A stretch of 64,000 nt of DNA from Bemisia tabaci (Eukaryota > Arthropoda > Insecta > Hemiptera > Aleyrodidae): NCBI RefSeq assembly GCF_918797505.1, contig NC_092795.1:6791434-6855433 (forward strand), read 5' to 3'. Positions 19,850 through 29,735 of this stretch are shown one piece after another. The first letter of the stretch is position 1. Each line of letters begins with the position of its first letter. The notes beneath the pieces were generated by a model that had not been told where the DNA came from, ran no database searches, and was given only the letters and a program-made list of their open reading frames with translations. The position numbers and the translations under genes were made by a program.

Positions 19850-20920
19850 CTGCTGTGCTGATGGGAAGCGCAGTATAAACATTCAGATGTTGCCGGGTTT
19901 CTCCCTGAAAATCATTAATTTTTGACGAAAGTTATACATGTTTTCCTCTGGAATTTTTGGAGTGCGTGGATTAAATTGCGAATGAAATGGGTCACTAAAC
20001 TTCGTGTCTCTTATCTAATATTCTGAAAGTGCCTAAATGAACGTGGTGAACCTTATGAATGTACCGAATGTACGTGGTGATTTATTGCATATTCTTGGAG
20101 CCAAAATCCCGGACAAGCCTACTTATAAGATGTCTGAAGACTCGACGGAATTTCAAACACTTCGGAATGGCGGGAAAATGATAGAAGTGATGTACTGCGG
20201 CAGTCAATTTGTTATCTCCTTCTCCTATCATGTTCCTCTGGTGTTTTTTAAAAGAAAACGTTTTTTAATGTGGAGGTGTTGCCTGTTAACTACAAATGAT
20301 ATGAACGAGATTCGATTCTCTGATTCTGATGATGTAGTTTCGACTTCCCTATTGTTTTCATGTACGAGGAGTAGAAAGACATTTGATGGAGGTCGTAGAA
20401 ACCCTTGATCACTTCCGATTGGTGCCGGATGACATCATTCAGTTCGGCGCAAAACCGGGGCATTTTAAATTTGCGGTAAAGTGCGCTTTTTGATGTGCGT
20501 ATTTCTCGGTTTCCGAGTCCATTTTTTGCATTTTCAATGTGTGAGTCGTCCTCTCATTCATGGTTTAGTGATCCATTCTCTAAAAAATAGACGAAAAATA
20601 TCCACAAATGTCCCTGAAAATTTATATTTTATCACGAAAATTCGGCAACGCTGAAAAAAAAGTCACTTGAATTTAGAGTTCAGACTCTTAAAAACATTGA
20701 CAAGAAAAAATAATCTTGATTCAATCGGACTTTTGCCTAAATCGAGAACTAAGTCTCTAAGTTTAAACGGATTTCCTTTTGATTCAAGCAAAAAGCCGAT
20801 TGAATCAAGATAATTGTTTTCTTGTCATTGTTTTCAGGAGTCTGGGTTCTAGATCCAAGCTACTTTTTTTTCCAGTGAAAGTTTGGCGGTTCATACGTCT
20901 TTCTTCCTTAGCGGGTGCAG
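19850..20920. repeat. RF-A copy expanded by two insertions
   Basis: Left arm CTGCTGTGCTGATGGGAAGC (19850) and right arm GCGGTTCATACGTCTTTCTT ending GGTGCAG (20920). CATT (19846-19849) and CATC (20921-20924) are a one-mismatch TSD. The body is split by roughly 590 bp of foreign sequence (about 19988-20575, possibly bounded by GGTCACTAAAC/GTTTAGTGATC) and by RF-C (20649-20877). Confidence 0.55.
20649..20877. mobile_element. RF-C MITE nested in RF-A, 2-bp TSD AA
   Basis: A diverged copy: CGCTGAAAAAAAAGTCACTT then GAATTTAGAGTTCAGACTCT, and right end CTAGATCCAAGC...CCAGTG. AA flanks both sides. Removing the element rejoins the RF-A words GGCAA and TTTGGCGGTTCATACG. Confidence 0.75.
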
Positions 20921-20924
20921 CATC

Positions 20925-21483
20925 GAAGCCGTACGCGGTTTTGAATTTATTGTTCACGGTGGGACGTCTCTTTCAATCGAGGAACAACGCCCAGGTCCTT
21001 GTTTCGGCATTCCTTTATCGTCACCTTCGTGACAAAAAAACGTACCTCTACTTTCATACAAACCTTAAATAACGTAAATTTATACGAAATACGTGTCTCA
21101 TCTCGTAGTGCAGTTACGTTGTTCTTACGGCGGAGTGACATTATCTGTTACTCGCCGTGTTCACGTAAGTTGTGTTTTAAGTGTTTGCCGACTTCCCTTA
21201 ATGGCCCCCCGACCACGCGCGCTCGCAATACGCCCGCGACACGTTCTGCCGCGTAGTTAGCAAGAACAACGCACGTGACCTGGGTTTTCTGTCGGAGTTA
21301 CGTGCTTCTTGCTAAGCATAACCGCGTTAGTGCGGCGTCACGTTACTATTTTAAAAGCTGCGTGAATAGCAGTGAACGTGCGTGCGGATGAGGATACAGT
21401 CCTCGAGTAATTCACACTGTTTTTATTTAATGTCCTCCTTTTGTTTTCAAATTTCCTCTCTTTTTGTGTAGTCTGCGAGGCCT
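20925..21483. other. Anonymous, locally CpG-rich stretch
   Basis: 21090-21380 is rich in CG dinucleotides and includes CACGTAAGT, a possible splice donor. No open frame or initiator is strong enough to call a first exon. Confidence 0.35.
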
Positions 21484-21752
21484 GTACTGGAGTCCCTTCA
21501 TACTGAGAGTCAAGACAACTCCCCTCATGGAGTCACAACTCCGTTCCTTCTCTCATTCCGTTTGTTCCTTGTCGAACTCGTTCTTCCCCGGTCCATTCCA
21601 CGTTATAATCTTTGCAATCGGTGAAAATGCAACGTGAAAGTGTAATCTTTATTCCCGTTTGTGACACTGTGGAGGCCTAAAATACCGGAACCAATCAGAA
21701 ATGGATTCACATTGTCTTGACTCTCAGTATAAACGGACACTCTAGCCTGTAC
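21484..21752. repeat. RF-P MITE
   Basis: Left GTACTGGAGTCCCTTCATAC then TGAGAGTCAAGACAA is mirrored by TTGTCTTGACTCTCAGTATA and CTAGCCTGTAC at the right. Arms about 35-40 bp, 269 bp total. Confidence 0.7.
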
Positions 21753-21775
21753 AAGCCGAGGCCCTTACAAGCCGC

Positions 21776-22150
21776 CTTAGAAGCCCCTTCAATTTTGCGT
21801 GATACAATTTGCGCGCCGATACGTTCGAATAGTTGCATCACTCGATATGGAGCCTTACGCTGGGACCAATTGAAGGCGCAACGCTTGATCTAGCCTATGA
21901 GTTACGCATCGAATTTGGACGTTGTTGACCGATACTGCTGTGCTGAGGATTAACACCGTATGAAAATTCGAATGCTGCCAACTTTCTCCTCTTTGAGAAT
22001 TCATTTCGGAAGGAAGTCATGCATATTTTTCCTTGAGATTCTGAAGCATATTAGATTAAATTGCAAACAAACTTACCGTCCAAAAAATTGGAAGAAAAAT
22101 ATGTTAAGGACTTTACAAGCCAAAGTTTACGTTTTACAAAAATATAAAAG
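21776..22150. repeat. Composite repeat module, partial copy
   Basis: CCCTTCAATTTTGCGTGATA then CAATTTGCGCGCCGATACGT and CAATTGAAGGCGCAACGCTT, followed by an RF-A left arm (CTGCTGTGCTGAGGATTAAC, about 21933). The same order occurs at 23140-23557 and 32325-32690. The RF-A right arm is decayed here. Confidence 0.65.
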
Positions 22151-22821
22151 TAAAAATTGGTATGAAGTTAGGTACTGCACCTAGTACGCTCCACCAAGTT
22201 TTTTAAGTGCGGCAGTAAGGAGTGTAGAGTCAACCTAAGGCTGAAACGCAGGACCGCATATTAGCGGTCTCGCGTTACAAAATATAAAAAAGTTGGTTAT
22301 CAAAAAGTTTCAAAATTAAAAATTTGATCCGAGGTAGTTAACTTTTTCTAGGCTAATGGTAACTCTTCGTTTAAGTCCTTTGAACTCTTCAATACCCACA
22401 TCTAACGAAAAAATACCCAAAGTTGATGTTTTTGAATTTCTTGCGAATTTTCCTGAAGATTCTGTCGGCTACCAGGTTGTTCTAGATGGGAGTTCACATG
22501 AACATCCAAGGAGGTAACGTAGGACCGCACCATAGTGGGACTGCGTTATTCCGTGACGAAAAACCGCTGGATTGCAACGTCACCCCTCCGCATCCTCACG
22601 TGTAACCCATTCAGAACTACCTGATACCCGGAGGACTTCTAACCTTAAAAAAGTCTGTCTGTGTCTTTGTTTTGTACTATTAAAACTAAAATTTTCTCCT
22701 TTCCAATACATAGAACAATATATTAATTTTCACTAGAATAAAGTCTGGGGTAACTAATTCTAACTGAAGTAGTTTTAAATTTACACATATATTTATATGA
22801 TGTAACTAAATTCAGCTGTAT
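22151..22821. other. Anonymous stretch with recurring hairpin words
   Basis: GAAACGCAGGACCGCATATT then AGCGGTCTCGCGTTA near 22242 forms a short hairpin. A related TAACGTAGGACCGCACCATA then GTGGGACTGCGTTA is near 22515. Similar words occur near 7285-7380. No gene recognised. Confidence 0.4.
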
Positions 22822-23512
22822 GTAGAATTTCCTTATTGCCTTTGTTACAATTGTTTTGGACGTGAGGAAACGGAACTGAACAAAATGAACTATTTTCTTT
22901 CTTTTTTTTTAAAAAAAAATACTCATTTAAAACATATGTAAATAAGAAAAAAAAGAAAGAAACCACATTGATTTATACACGCTCCTCTTTAATTTTATTT
23001 TCGAGGTGCATTTAATACTTAATTTACAAAAAATAACACTGTTAAAAACCAACACTGCTTTCAATGTCAATTCGAATCTTGTTCGCTTAACCAGAGCAAG
23101 AAGATCCAATTCTGTCTGGAGGTAAGAAAGCACCGCCTAAAAAGTCCCTTCAATTATGCGTGATACAATTTGCGCGCCGATACGTTCGAATAGTTGTATC
23201 ACTTGATATGGTACCTCAGGCTGGGCCAAATTGAAGGCGCAACGCTTGCTCTGGCCTGTGAGCTACGCATCGAATCTGTACCGTCTGTACGTTGTTAATC
23301 TACACTACCGAGCTGAGGAATAGCACCGTATGGGCATTCGAACGTTGCCAAATTTCTCCCCTTTAAAATTACATTCATGAAGAAAGTTAAGCATATTTTT
23401 CTTTGAAATTTTAAGATATTTTATATAAAATTGTGAACAAACTTGTCCGAAGAATTAGAGGAAAAATATTTACCACTCTCTTAATAATGTCGTATTTTAT
23501 CAAAGGAAACTT
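22822..23512. repeat. Duplicated module of about 690 bp, copy 1
   Basis: Matches 32015-32687 over its whole length, starting at GAATTTCCTTATTGCC. It contains GGACGTGAGGAAACGGAACT, a minus-strand 68-codon frame also present in copy 2, and an RF-A copy at its 3' end. The frame's differences between copies are mostly amino-acid changing and copy 1 has an in-frame TAG, so it is not treated as a gene. Confidence 0.75.
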
Positions 23513-23557
23513 TGTAACGCCTAAAGGTTCGTACCACGTTTTACCTTAGCACTTTAG
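23305..23557. mobile_element. RF-A MITE within module copy 1
   Basis: Left CTACCGAGCTGAGGAATAGC and right TACCACGTTTTACCTTAGCA then CTTTAG. Flanks TACA and TATA differ at one base, consistent with a decayed 4-bp duplication. Confidence 0.65.
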
Positions 23558-23916
23558 TATATGGGACCTTCTCTGTACGGAGTCGTCTATTTCAAGGATG
23601 CATTTAGCTTAAATTTAGTTGCTTTTTGAGATTGGATGTAATTCATCTGTACATGGTTTCTTTCAGTATAAGAATATCCAATTTAGTATGCGTTCTAATC
23701 CTCAACTAATCATTTAATTCTTTTTATCCTACCTCTCGATTCATCTAGTTTGGTGCCGCGCTATGGCATATTTTGGAGCCTTCCATGTAAATAACAAAGG
23801 TTTTTAATGCTTTTTTCCCATTATTTCCGTCTATAAAAATTTTTTGGATGGAATATATGAGGAATTACAGAGAAGCACGGACTCTCCTTTTCTTCCGAAA
23901 CCTCAACTTTCGGCCG
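23558..23916. other. Anonymous stretch
   Basis: No gene, repeat family or regulatory signal recognised. Confidence 0.4.
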
Positions 23917-24130
23917 CACTGGAAAAAAAAAACACATTGGATCTAGAGTCCAGACTCTTGAAAACATTGACAAGACAAAGGACTCTTGATTCAATCAGAT
24001 TTAAGCTTAAATCAAAAGGAAATCCGCTCAAATTAAGAGGCTTGGTTCTTGATTTAAGCTAGATTCTGATTGAATCAAGAGTATTTTTTCTTGTCGATGT
24101 TTTTAAGTCTGGACTCTAGATCCAATGTGT

Positions 24131-24170
<40 letters not shown>

Positions 24171-24176
24171 CCAGTG
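23917..24176. mobile_element. RF-C MITE, 2-bp TSD CG, with 39-T run
   Basis: CACTGGAAAAAAAAAACACA then TTGGATCTAGAGTCCAGACT at the left, inverse and CCAGTG at the right. CG flanks both ends. The terminal T tract has expanded to 39 T (24132-24170), lengthening the element to 260 bp. Confidence 0.85.
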
Positions 24177-24781
24177 CGTTGCGTCTTTTTTGAGATTTAC
24201 AAGAGACGTGAAACTGGCTAAGTGATGTCACGATGTGGTGTAAACGCAGTGCCGCGCAAATATTCCGCATGTTGATGAACCAAGTCATCATCGCCGAGCG
24301 CCTTATTTCGGGTGCTCAGCACTCGTGCGTGAATCGTTGGAAACGGTGTCATTTTTCTCAGCCGAGGAGTCTAATCTCTTTAATGCAGGAGAGGAAATGA
24401 GTCAAACGCGAAAGTTGAAAAAGAATGAACGAGCTCTGGCATGTATTTACATTAACAAGCACACGCTCGCGCGAAAGAGACTAATGCTCTCACGTTTTCG
24501 CTAAGCAAGGAGGGAGGATCCTCGGGAAACTCCGCTCGAATTTGCTCCGGAGTGGTTTTCATTTAAATATTTTATTTCAATCATCAAAACCGCTTCTTAC
24601 TAACTTGCACAACTTCTTGTCGCTTTACGCCAGATTCGCTATGTACCGAGCTCGTCGCATTCATCTTTCTTCAAAGTTCTTTCTCTCCTTGTGAATAATC
24701 TATACATTTTCACGAATTAAAGGAGTTACCACTGCTCGGTCGTAACTCCGTTTTTTCTTCGTTTTAAATATTGCCAGAAAA
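24177..24781. other. Anonymous stretch
   Basis: No recognisable gene or repeat in about 600 bp. Confidence 0.4.
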
Positions 24782-25459
24782 TGGGTCAGTTTCGCGGGTT
24801 ACAGGATCCACTAGAAAAAAAACAAAAAACATTGGATCTAGAGTCCAAACTCTTGAAAACATTGACAAGAAAAAGGACTCTTGGTTCAATCAGATTTAAG
24901 CTTAAATCAAAAGGAAATCCGCTCAAATTAAGAGGCTTGGTTCTTGATTTAAGCTAGATTCTGATTGAATCAAGAGTATTTTTTCTTGTCGATGTTTTTA
25001 AGAGTTTGGACTCTAGATCCAATGTGTCTTTTTCCAGTGTCGTGTTTCGATGCTTGATTCTTGTAGATTAATTAAAAATATAAGATATGTCTAATCAGCA
25101 ACTTTCTAGATTCAATATTCACTGTGATATCGCGCTTTAAAAAATTCAGTTTAGGACGTCATTCACCGCGTGGTAGTGACACCCTTGGTTTTTTCCACCT
25201 TGCCTTCTTTTGAGTTTCACGTTAAGTTACCAGTGCAAATGTGTGTCTCACTGATTGATGAAAGCAAGGCGGAAGAGACCAAAGGTGTCGTCACTCCCGC
25301 GGTGGACGACGTCATAAACCTAGTTTTTCAAAGCGCGATGTATCAGTGAATATTGAATGTAGGAAGTTGCCAATTGAACATATCATATTATTTTCAGATG
25401 ATCTACACACAAGAGTCAATCACCCAAACATGATTTTGAGACCAGCGCAACTCACCCAT
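24782..25459. repeat. RF-L foldback, copy interrupted by RF-C
   Basis: Left end TGGGTCAGTTTCGCGGGTTA (24782) and right end ACCAGCGCAACTCACCCA mirror each other as in the copy at 6640-7070. The left arm is split by RF-C at 24809-25039. Inner arms carry GACACCCTTGGTTTTTTCCA and its inverse GGAAGAGACCAAAGGTGTC. Confidence 0.8.
24809..25039. mobile_element. RF-C MITE nested in RF-L, 2-bp TSD TC
   Basis: CACTAGAAAAAAAACAAAAA at the left and TTTTTCCAGTG at the right, with the full RF-C body. TC flanks both ends. Excising it restores ACAGGATCGTGTTTCGATG, which aligns with AAAGAATCGTGTTTTGATG in the uninterrupted RF-L copy (about 6659), where a single TC is present. Confidence 0.9.
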
Positions 25460-26120
25460 TGCCCGCGGTGATGGTTTATGAAGGATGTTATCACGTGTGG
25501 TGTGTAAAATACACTGTAAAAAGAGGTGACTTGATCTCGAAAAAAGTTTTATTGAACTTTCCACTAACAAGAATTTTCTCCTGGATTGAGAAGAAAATAC
25601 GTTTAGATAAAGAAATAGGTAATTAATTTCAGCCAGAAACTTGTTTGTTGCAGGCGATTCTGTTCTGCATTCAAGATGAAATCTTCATGACGGCAACTTC
25701 GCGTCATTTTCTTTCCAATTTGTACTTCTTCAAATTATTTACCTTACACATTATAGAACTGTATTAAGCATGTAAAAAAGGCAAATTATCGGATTTTACT
25801 GAACATATCGATCACCCTCGCGCTCTCTCGTGCACCTCTCGCAGATATCCGATTTGGATTTCACTCAATATTCGCAAGAATTATCAATTTTATAATGCAA
25901 TGTTCAAGGCCTCTTTAATCCTCCCTTACTCACAGTGTTAAACACCGTTAACAAAATGGAATTTCACGCGAATAAATCTCATGAAATTGTCCATATCTGC
26001 TCCAGGGGGAGGGGAGGTGCTATATGGACGGACTCTGGCACCGCATTTCGCCCCCCCCCCCCTATTTTCAACAATGTAACCTTCAAAATTACCGACTTGT
26101 CCGTACTCTCCTCGCACAGG
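25460..26120. other. Anonymous stretch
   Basis: No gene recognised. ACACTGTAAAAAGAGGTGAC near 25510 looks like a possible MITE terminus but no matching end was found. Confidence 0.4.
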
Positions 26121-26124
26121 TACT

Positions 26125-26379
26125 TTGTCGTGCTAAGAAAAAAACGCCGTATGAATATTCGAGAGTTGCCAAATTTCCTAAAATAAAACTTGTATTTTTG
26201 AAGAGAGTTTTGAATATTTATTCTCGAAATTTTCAGATATTTTAGATTAATTCGCGAACAAAATCGTCTGAATAGTGGGAGAAAAAACATGAAGAATTTT
26301 CTCAGTAAATTTGTCTTTTTATTGAAGGAAATCTGTCAACGCCTGAATGCTCAAACGGCGTTTTTCCTCAACACGGCAG
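26125..26379. mobile_element. RF-A MITE with 4-bp TSD TACT
   Basis: Left TTGTCGTGCTAAGAAAAAAA then CGCCGTATG and right GGCGTTTTTCCTCAACACGG then CAG. TACT at 26121-26124 and 26380-26383 is exact. 255 bp. Confidence 0.8.
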
Positions 26380-26693
26380 TACTCCAGTACGACCGAGTTT
26401 TTTTTCTGCAAGTCGATTTTTTCGCTGATGAGGAGAGAGGAGAAGGCAGCGGCGGGGTGGGGGGCTCGGTCGTCTACACTCGGATGATTGGGGAAATGGA
26501 GTTTCCGTGGTGCTGCGTCTGAGTTGTGAGACGTCGACGTCGAGGTCGACGTCGGGCGACGGGGTGATTTAACGAGAAATCGTAAATAAAAGGAAAGCCC
26601 GGTGGTGTGGCTGTGGCCGTGGCGAGGTATGAAACCTGTTGTATACATTGCATGGGGCGGCGAGGGTTGCGAGGCGAGTCAGGCCGAGGCGAG
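26380..26693. other. GC-rich stretch with GTCGAC-type microrepeat
   Basis: GACGTCGACGTCGAGGTCGA then CGTCGGGCGACGG near 26531 is a short repetitive GACGTC tract. Frames on both strands overlap it without signature. No gene called. Confidence 0.45.
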
Positions 26694-26856
26694 CAGTGGC
26701 GTGGCGTGCTGTGCGATATATCGATTGATCGGCCATTTAAACCTATGGAAAAATATCGATAAACAGGGTGTTCGGAGCGAACACCTTAATAATCGATTAT
26801 TTACCACAGCTTCAAATGGGGAAATATCGATAGATCACAAAGCACGCCACGCCACT
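26694..26856. mobile_element. RF-B MITE, intact termini, no clear TSD
   Basis: 163 bp from CAGTGGCGTGGCGTG to CACGCCACGCCACTG with conserved interior ACAGGGTGTTCGGAGCGAAC. The adjacent 8-mers (GAGGCGAG and AGTGAGGC) do not match, so the flanks have changed or recombined. Confidence 0.8.
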
Positions 26857-27043
26857 GAGTGAGGCCGGGGCGAGTGCGAGTCGCCGGGGAAATCACTCTG
26901 ACCCGCCTCAAGCCCAGACCCAAGACGTCCACTAATGTGATTCGTGTTCCGTCAATGATTTCCGAGCAGCCCGCTAAACACCCCCGCCCGATACTCCCGC
27001 CCTCGGGAAAAACACCGCATGAACCGCCAGCCGTTGCCCCATT

Positions 27044-27185
27044 CAGGAGTTTTCCGGGAAAAGGGCCGGAAAATCGCGTTTGGGAAAAATGCATTTCTAT
27101 GGCCCTGGTGTGATACCATGTATCTGCATTGCGATGTCTCAAAAACCCCTCTCGTTTTATATTTTTGAGATGAAAAATTCTCTCC
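27044..27185. repeat. Array unit 1 of a ~145-bp repeat
   Basis: TTTTCCGGGAAAAGGGCCGG then AAAATCGCGTTTGGGAAAAA and TGCATTGCGATGTCTCAAAA. It is the same unit that recurs four times from 27736, here separated by a foldback. Confidence 0.7.
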
Positions 27186-27199
27186 GAAAAAAGAAATTG

Positions 27200-27735
27200 G
27201 TCATGTGAATCGAACGTTTGGTGTTCCATATTCTCTCAAATATTCGGTTTGTCAGACTGAACTTTCGTTTGTGTAAAGTGCTGGTTACACGCTCAAATTT
27301 CCATCAATTTCAGATCAAATGGTGACTGATGCGCACCATCTACCATCAAATTTCTGCGGCCTGCAAAAATTTGATGGTAGATGATGGAGCTGTGGGGCTC
27401 ATCCTTCATCTGATTTCCACACAACCGTGCTTATTTCATGCTTATTTCAATCAACACGCTGTTTTAATTAATTTTACTCATCAATCTAGATAACTCTCGA
27501 CCGCCATCTTGGTCATCATTTTGATCGGAATTTGACAGAAATTTGAGCGTGTAACCAGGCCATTCCCGAACGTTCGGCATTAATGACCAAACTTCTTTCG
27601 TCAGTTCACTGTACCGTACAAAGTTCGGTCACACGAACCGAAAGTTTGGTTTGACACATCGAAAATTCTGTTTGACGAACCGAATTAGTTGGGATGATAT
27701 GGAACACCGAACTTTGGTACAGACGACCGAACTTT
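27200..27735. repeat. Outer foldback splitting the array
   Basis: Left words TTTGGTGTTCCATATTCTC and TTCGGTTTGTCAGACTGAAC are mirrored on the right by GACGAACCGAATTAGTTGGG and ATATGGAACACCGAACTTTG. An RF-H copy occupies the middle. ACCGAACTTT-like words repeat several times in the right arm. Confidence 0.6.
27279..27562. mobile_element. RF-H foldback MITE
   Basis: CTGGTTACACGCTCAAATTT then CCATCAATTTC at the left and GAAATTTGAGCGTGTAACCA then GGCC at the right, with inner GATGGTAGATGATGG words. A clean TAA pair is not visible at this copy. Confidence 0.75.
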
Positions 27736-28310
27736 TTTTTCAGTTATAACTGAGGACCTTTCAGGAGAAAGGCCCGGAAAATCGCGTTTGGGAAAAATGC
27801 ACTTTGATGGCCGAAGTGCAAAACCGCGTATCTGCATTGCGATGTCTCAAAATTTCCTTTCTCGTTTTGTATTTTTGAGAAGAAACATGCTAACTGAAGA
27901 CCTTCAAAAGCAAAGGGCCCGCGGAAAATCGCGTTTGGGACAATTGCATTTCGATGGCCGAGGTGCGGTATCACGTATATCCATTGGGATGTCTCAAAAT
28001 TGCTGCTCCGTTTTATATTTTTGAGGAAGAATATGCCAACTGAAGATCTCGCAGGAAATATAGCGGGAAAATCGCGTTTGGGAAATATGCACTTTGATGG
28101 TCACACTGCAAAACCGCATCTTCATTGCGATGTCTCAAAATTTCCCTTCTCGTTTTATATTTTTGAGGAAGAACATTGCCAACTGAGGACCTTTCAGGCA
28201 AAATCGCGTTTGGCAAAAATGCATTTCGACGGCCCAGGTGCGACACCACGTACCTTCATTGCGGTGTTTCAAAATTCCCCCTCATATTTTTTCCATTTTT
28301 TTCCAATCAC
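27736..28310. repeat. Array units 2-5 of a ~145-bp tandem repeat
   Basis: The word AAAATCGCGTTTGG recurs at 27778, 27925, 28068 and 28200, giving spacings of 147, 143 and 132 bp. Each unit runs AACTGAGGACC, AAAATCGCGTTTGG, a TGCAYTTYGAYGGCC block, CATTGCGATGTCTCAAAA and TTTATATTTTTGAGG. Overlapping frames on both strands are by-products of the repeat. Confidence 0.8.
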
Positions 28311-28966
28311 ATAACTTTCCATAAAATGAGACCACAGCCTGAGGTGACCTTTGTTTTGAACCGAAGGTCAGTCGGTCGCAGAAAGCAATGCCGGCGTGAC
28401 GTAAGCAATACCATTTACAAACGGAGAGGGAGAGGGGTTAGAGCGAACCCGTCATCCCGACGTCAGAGCCGTGAGTCCCACCTGCCCGCTTTTTCCGGGT
28501 CCCGGGTAAATGATCCGCGTTCGTTAAAACCGAGAGCCCGGGATTAGCCCTCACAACTTTCCCTCGATACCCAAGAACCACCCAACTCCACACGGAAACC
28601 GCGCACACTTCCGCGGTTCTTGCTCAGCCCTCGCAGCTCCACATGCAGAAATTTGCACTGCACCCGGCCCGGCCGCATCATCTATCAACCGGTTGATGGG
28701 TCTCATCTCATTCGAGGCACCGCTGCCAATTGTATCGCAAAATTTGCAATTTTTCGTATGCGGTTATGAGGATATGTTGGCCATCGTGCGACTTGGGGGA
28801 AGAGTGGAGAGTCGGATTAAACTCATTGCTCATCGTCTGAACCGGAAAACCTTACGAATGCATAGCTTATGCCTTTTTTCATTCATTCTCTCCGTCGTCT
28901 GTTCTGCGATCGGATGCGACAAGTCCGGCATGTGTGCGGACAGGGGTTATTAGAGTGCCTTTTAAA
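28311..28966. other. GC-rich anonymous stretch
   Basis: Contains an 86-codon plus-strand frame (28693-28953) and others without family signature. No gene recognised. Confidence 0.4.
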
Positions 28967-29119
28967 CAGTGGAGAGGCGTGAGTGATCGATAATCGATAT
29001 TTCCTCATTTGAGGCTGTGGTAAAGAATCGATTATTAAGGTGCACCCCGTTTATCGAACCTTTAGCATGGGTTTAAATGACAGATCGATCGATCTATCGC
29101 AAAGCCCGCCACGCCATTG
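28967..29119. mobile_element. RF-B MITE (inverted), 8-bp TSD CTTTTAAA
   Basis: Starts CAGTGGAGAGGCGTGAGTGA and ends CGCAAAGCCCGCCACGCCAT then TG. CTTTTAAA at 28959-28966 and 29120-29127 is an exact duplication with the nTnnnnAn pattern expected for hAT insertion. The interior is in the opposite orientation to 14861-15025. Confidence 0.9.
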
Positions 29120-29269
29120 CTTTTAAACAGAGCGCAGTGTGTTCCTGTGTTCCCCGGTGCCTTTTTGGCGAGAGTGCATTATCAGGCGTAAAAAGTTCCA
29201 AAAATTTGACCTACTCTAGCGATCCTGAGTTTATGTCTCTCGATCGAATTCCCAACTCTTCTCACGAAT

Positions 29270-29400
29270 AAATGGACGTATTTCTGCCAAACGGAACTAT
29301 GTGCATCATGACGTGAGCCCTGTTATGCATGTATTCTTATGGGTCTCAGGGCTCATGTCTCAATGCACATAGTTCCGGTTGGCAGAGATACGTCCAAATG
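29270..29400. repeat. RF-G foldback MITE
   Basis: Left ATGGACGTATTTCTGCCAAA then CGGAACTATGTGCATCA, right ATGCACATAGTTCCGGTTGG then CAGAGATACGTCCAAAT. Arms about 45 bp around GAGCCCTG/CAGGGCTC. Copies also at 35031-35167 and 57599-57726. Confidence 0.8.
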
Positions 29401-29447
29401 CCCGATCTCATGACAAAATGTGTTATTTACATACGTAAAATCTGCTC

Positions 29448-29735
29448 TCACAGCGCGCTCTGGTGCTCTGCGACACTTGGCTGCCGAAGTCCTATCCTCC
29501 CAAAGCCCTTCAGAGAGTTGGCACTCCCTCATTTCCTCTAAAACTCCCTGTCACCACCCTCTCACTGGACGTCCCCTTCGTCTCCTCCCAGGAGGAACCA
29601 AATCAAGCATCTCCTTCGGCAGCATTTCTTCCGTCATCTTGTCGACATGACCTTACCAGACAAGCTGTTTGGTAATGACGTCGAATACGATGTCATTATG
29701 ATATTTTCACTTTCGGATCACACGATATAGTTTAA
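29448..29735 (-). pseudogene. Non-LTR retrotransposon reverse-transcriptase ORF, broken 3' end
   Basis: The minus strand encodes the C-terminal tail typical of LINE ORF2 proteins: QLVW, stop, GHVDKMTEEMLPKEMLDL, then PPGRRRRGRPVRGW, stop, QGVLEEMRECQLSEGLWEDR, ending at a stop at 29448-29450. Many non-LTR retrotransposon polyproteins end in a WYGHV-RM-LPK block followed by a G-R-RGRP-W block, so the family call rests on that arrangement. Two in-frame stops (TAA within W-GHV at about 29653, TGA after the RGRP block) plus a third farther upstream make it non-functional. Only about 95 codons survive. No poly(A) tail or target duplication is evident. The clade cannot be fixed from this piece. Confidence 0.75.

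Noticed and set aside
20037..20408. 123-codon plus-strand frame
   Set aside because: No recognised family. It lies in sequence that appears to be inserted within an RF-A copy. It may belong to that insertion but cannot be supported as a gene.
19988..20575. A discrete transposon bounded by GGTCACTAAAC and GTTTAGTGATC
   Set aside because: The inverted match is only about 12 bp with one mismatch. Similar words (GTGGTCCATTCTCTGAAAA) occur in another RF-A relic at 18296, so the termini may simply be RF-A interior.
27736..28310. Possible CRISPR-like array (regularly spaced repeats)
   Set aside because: Units of about 145 bp are similar over their whole length without distinct spacers, and the context is eukaryotic.
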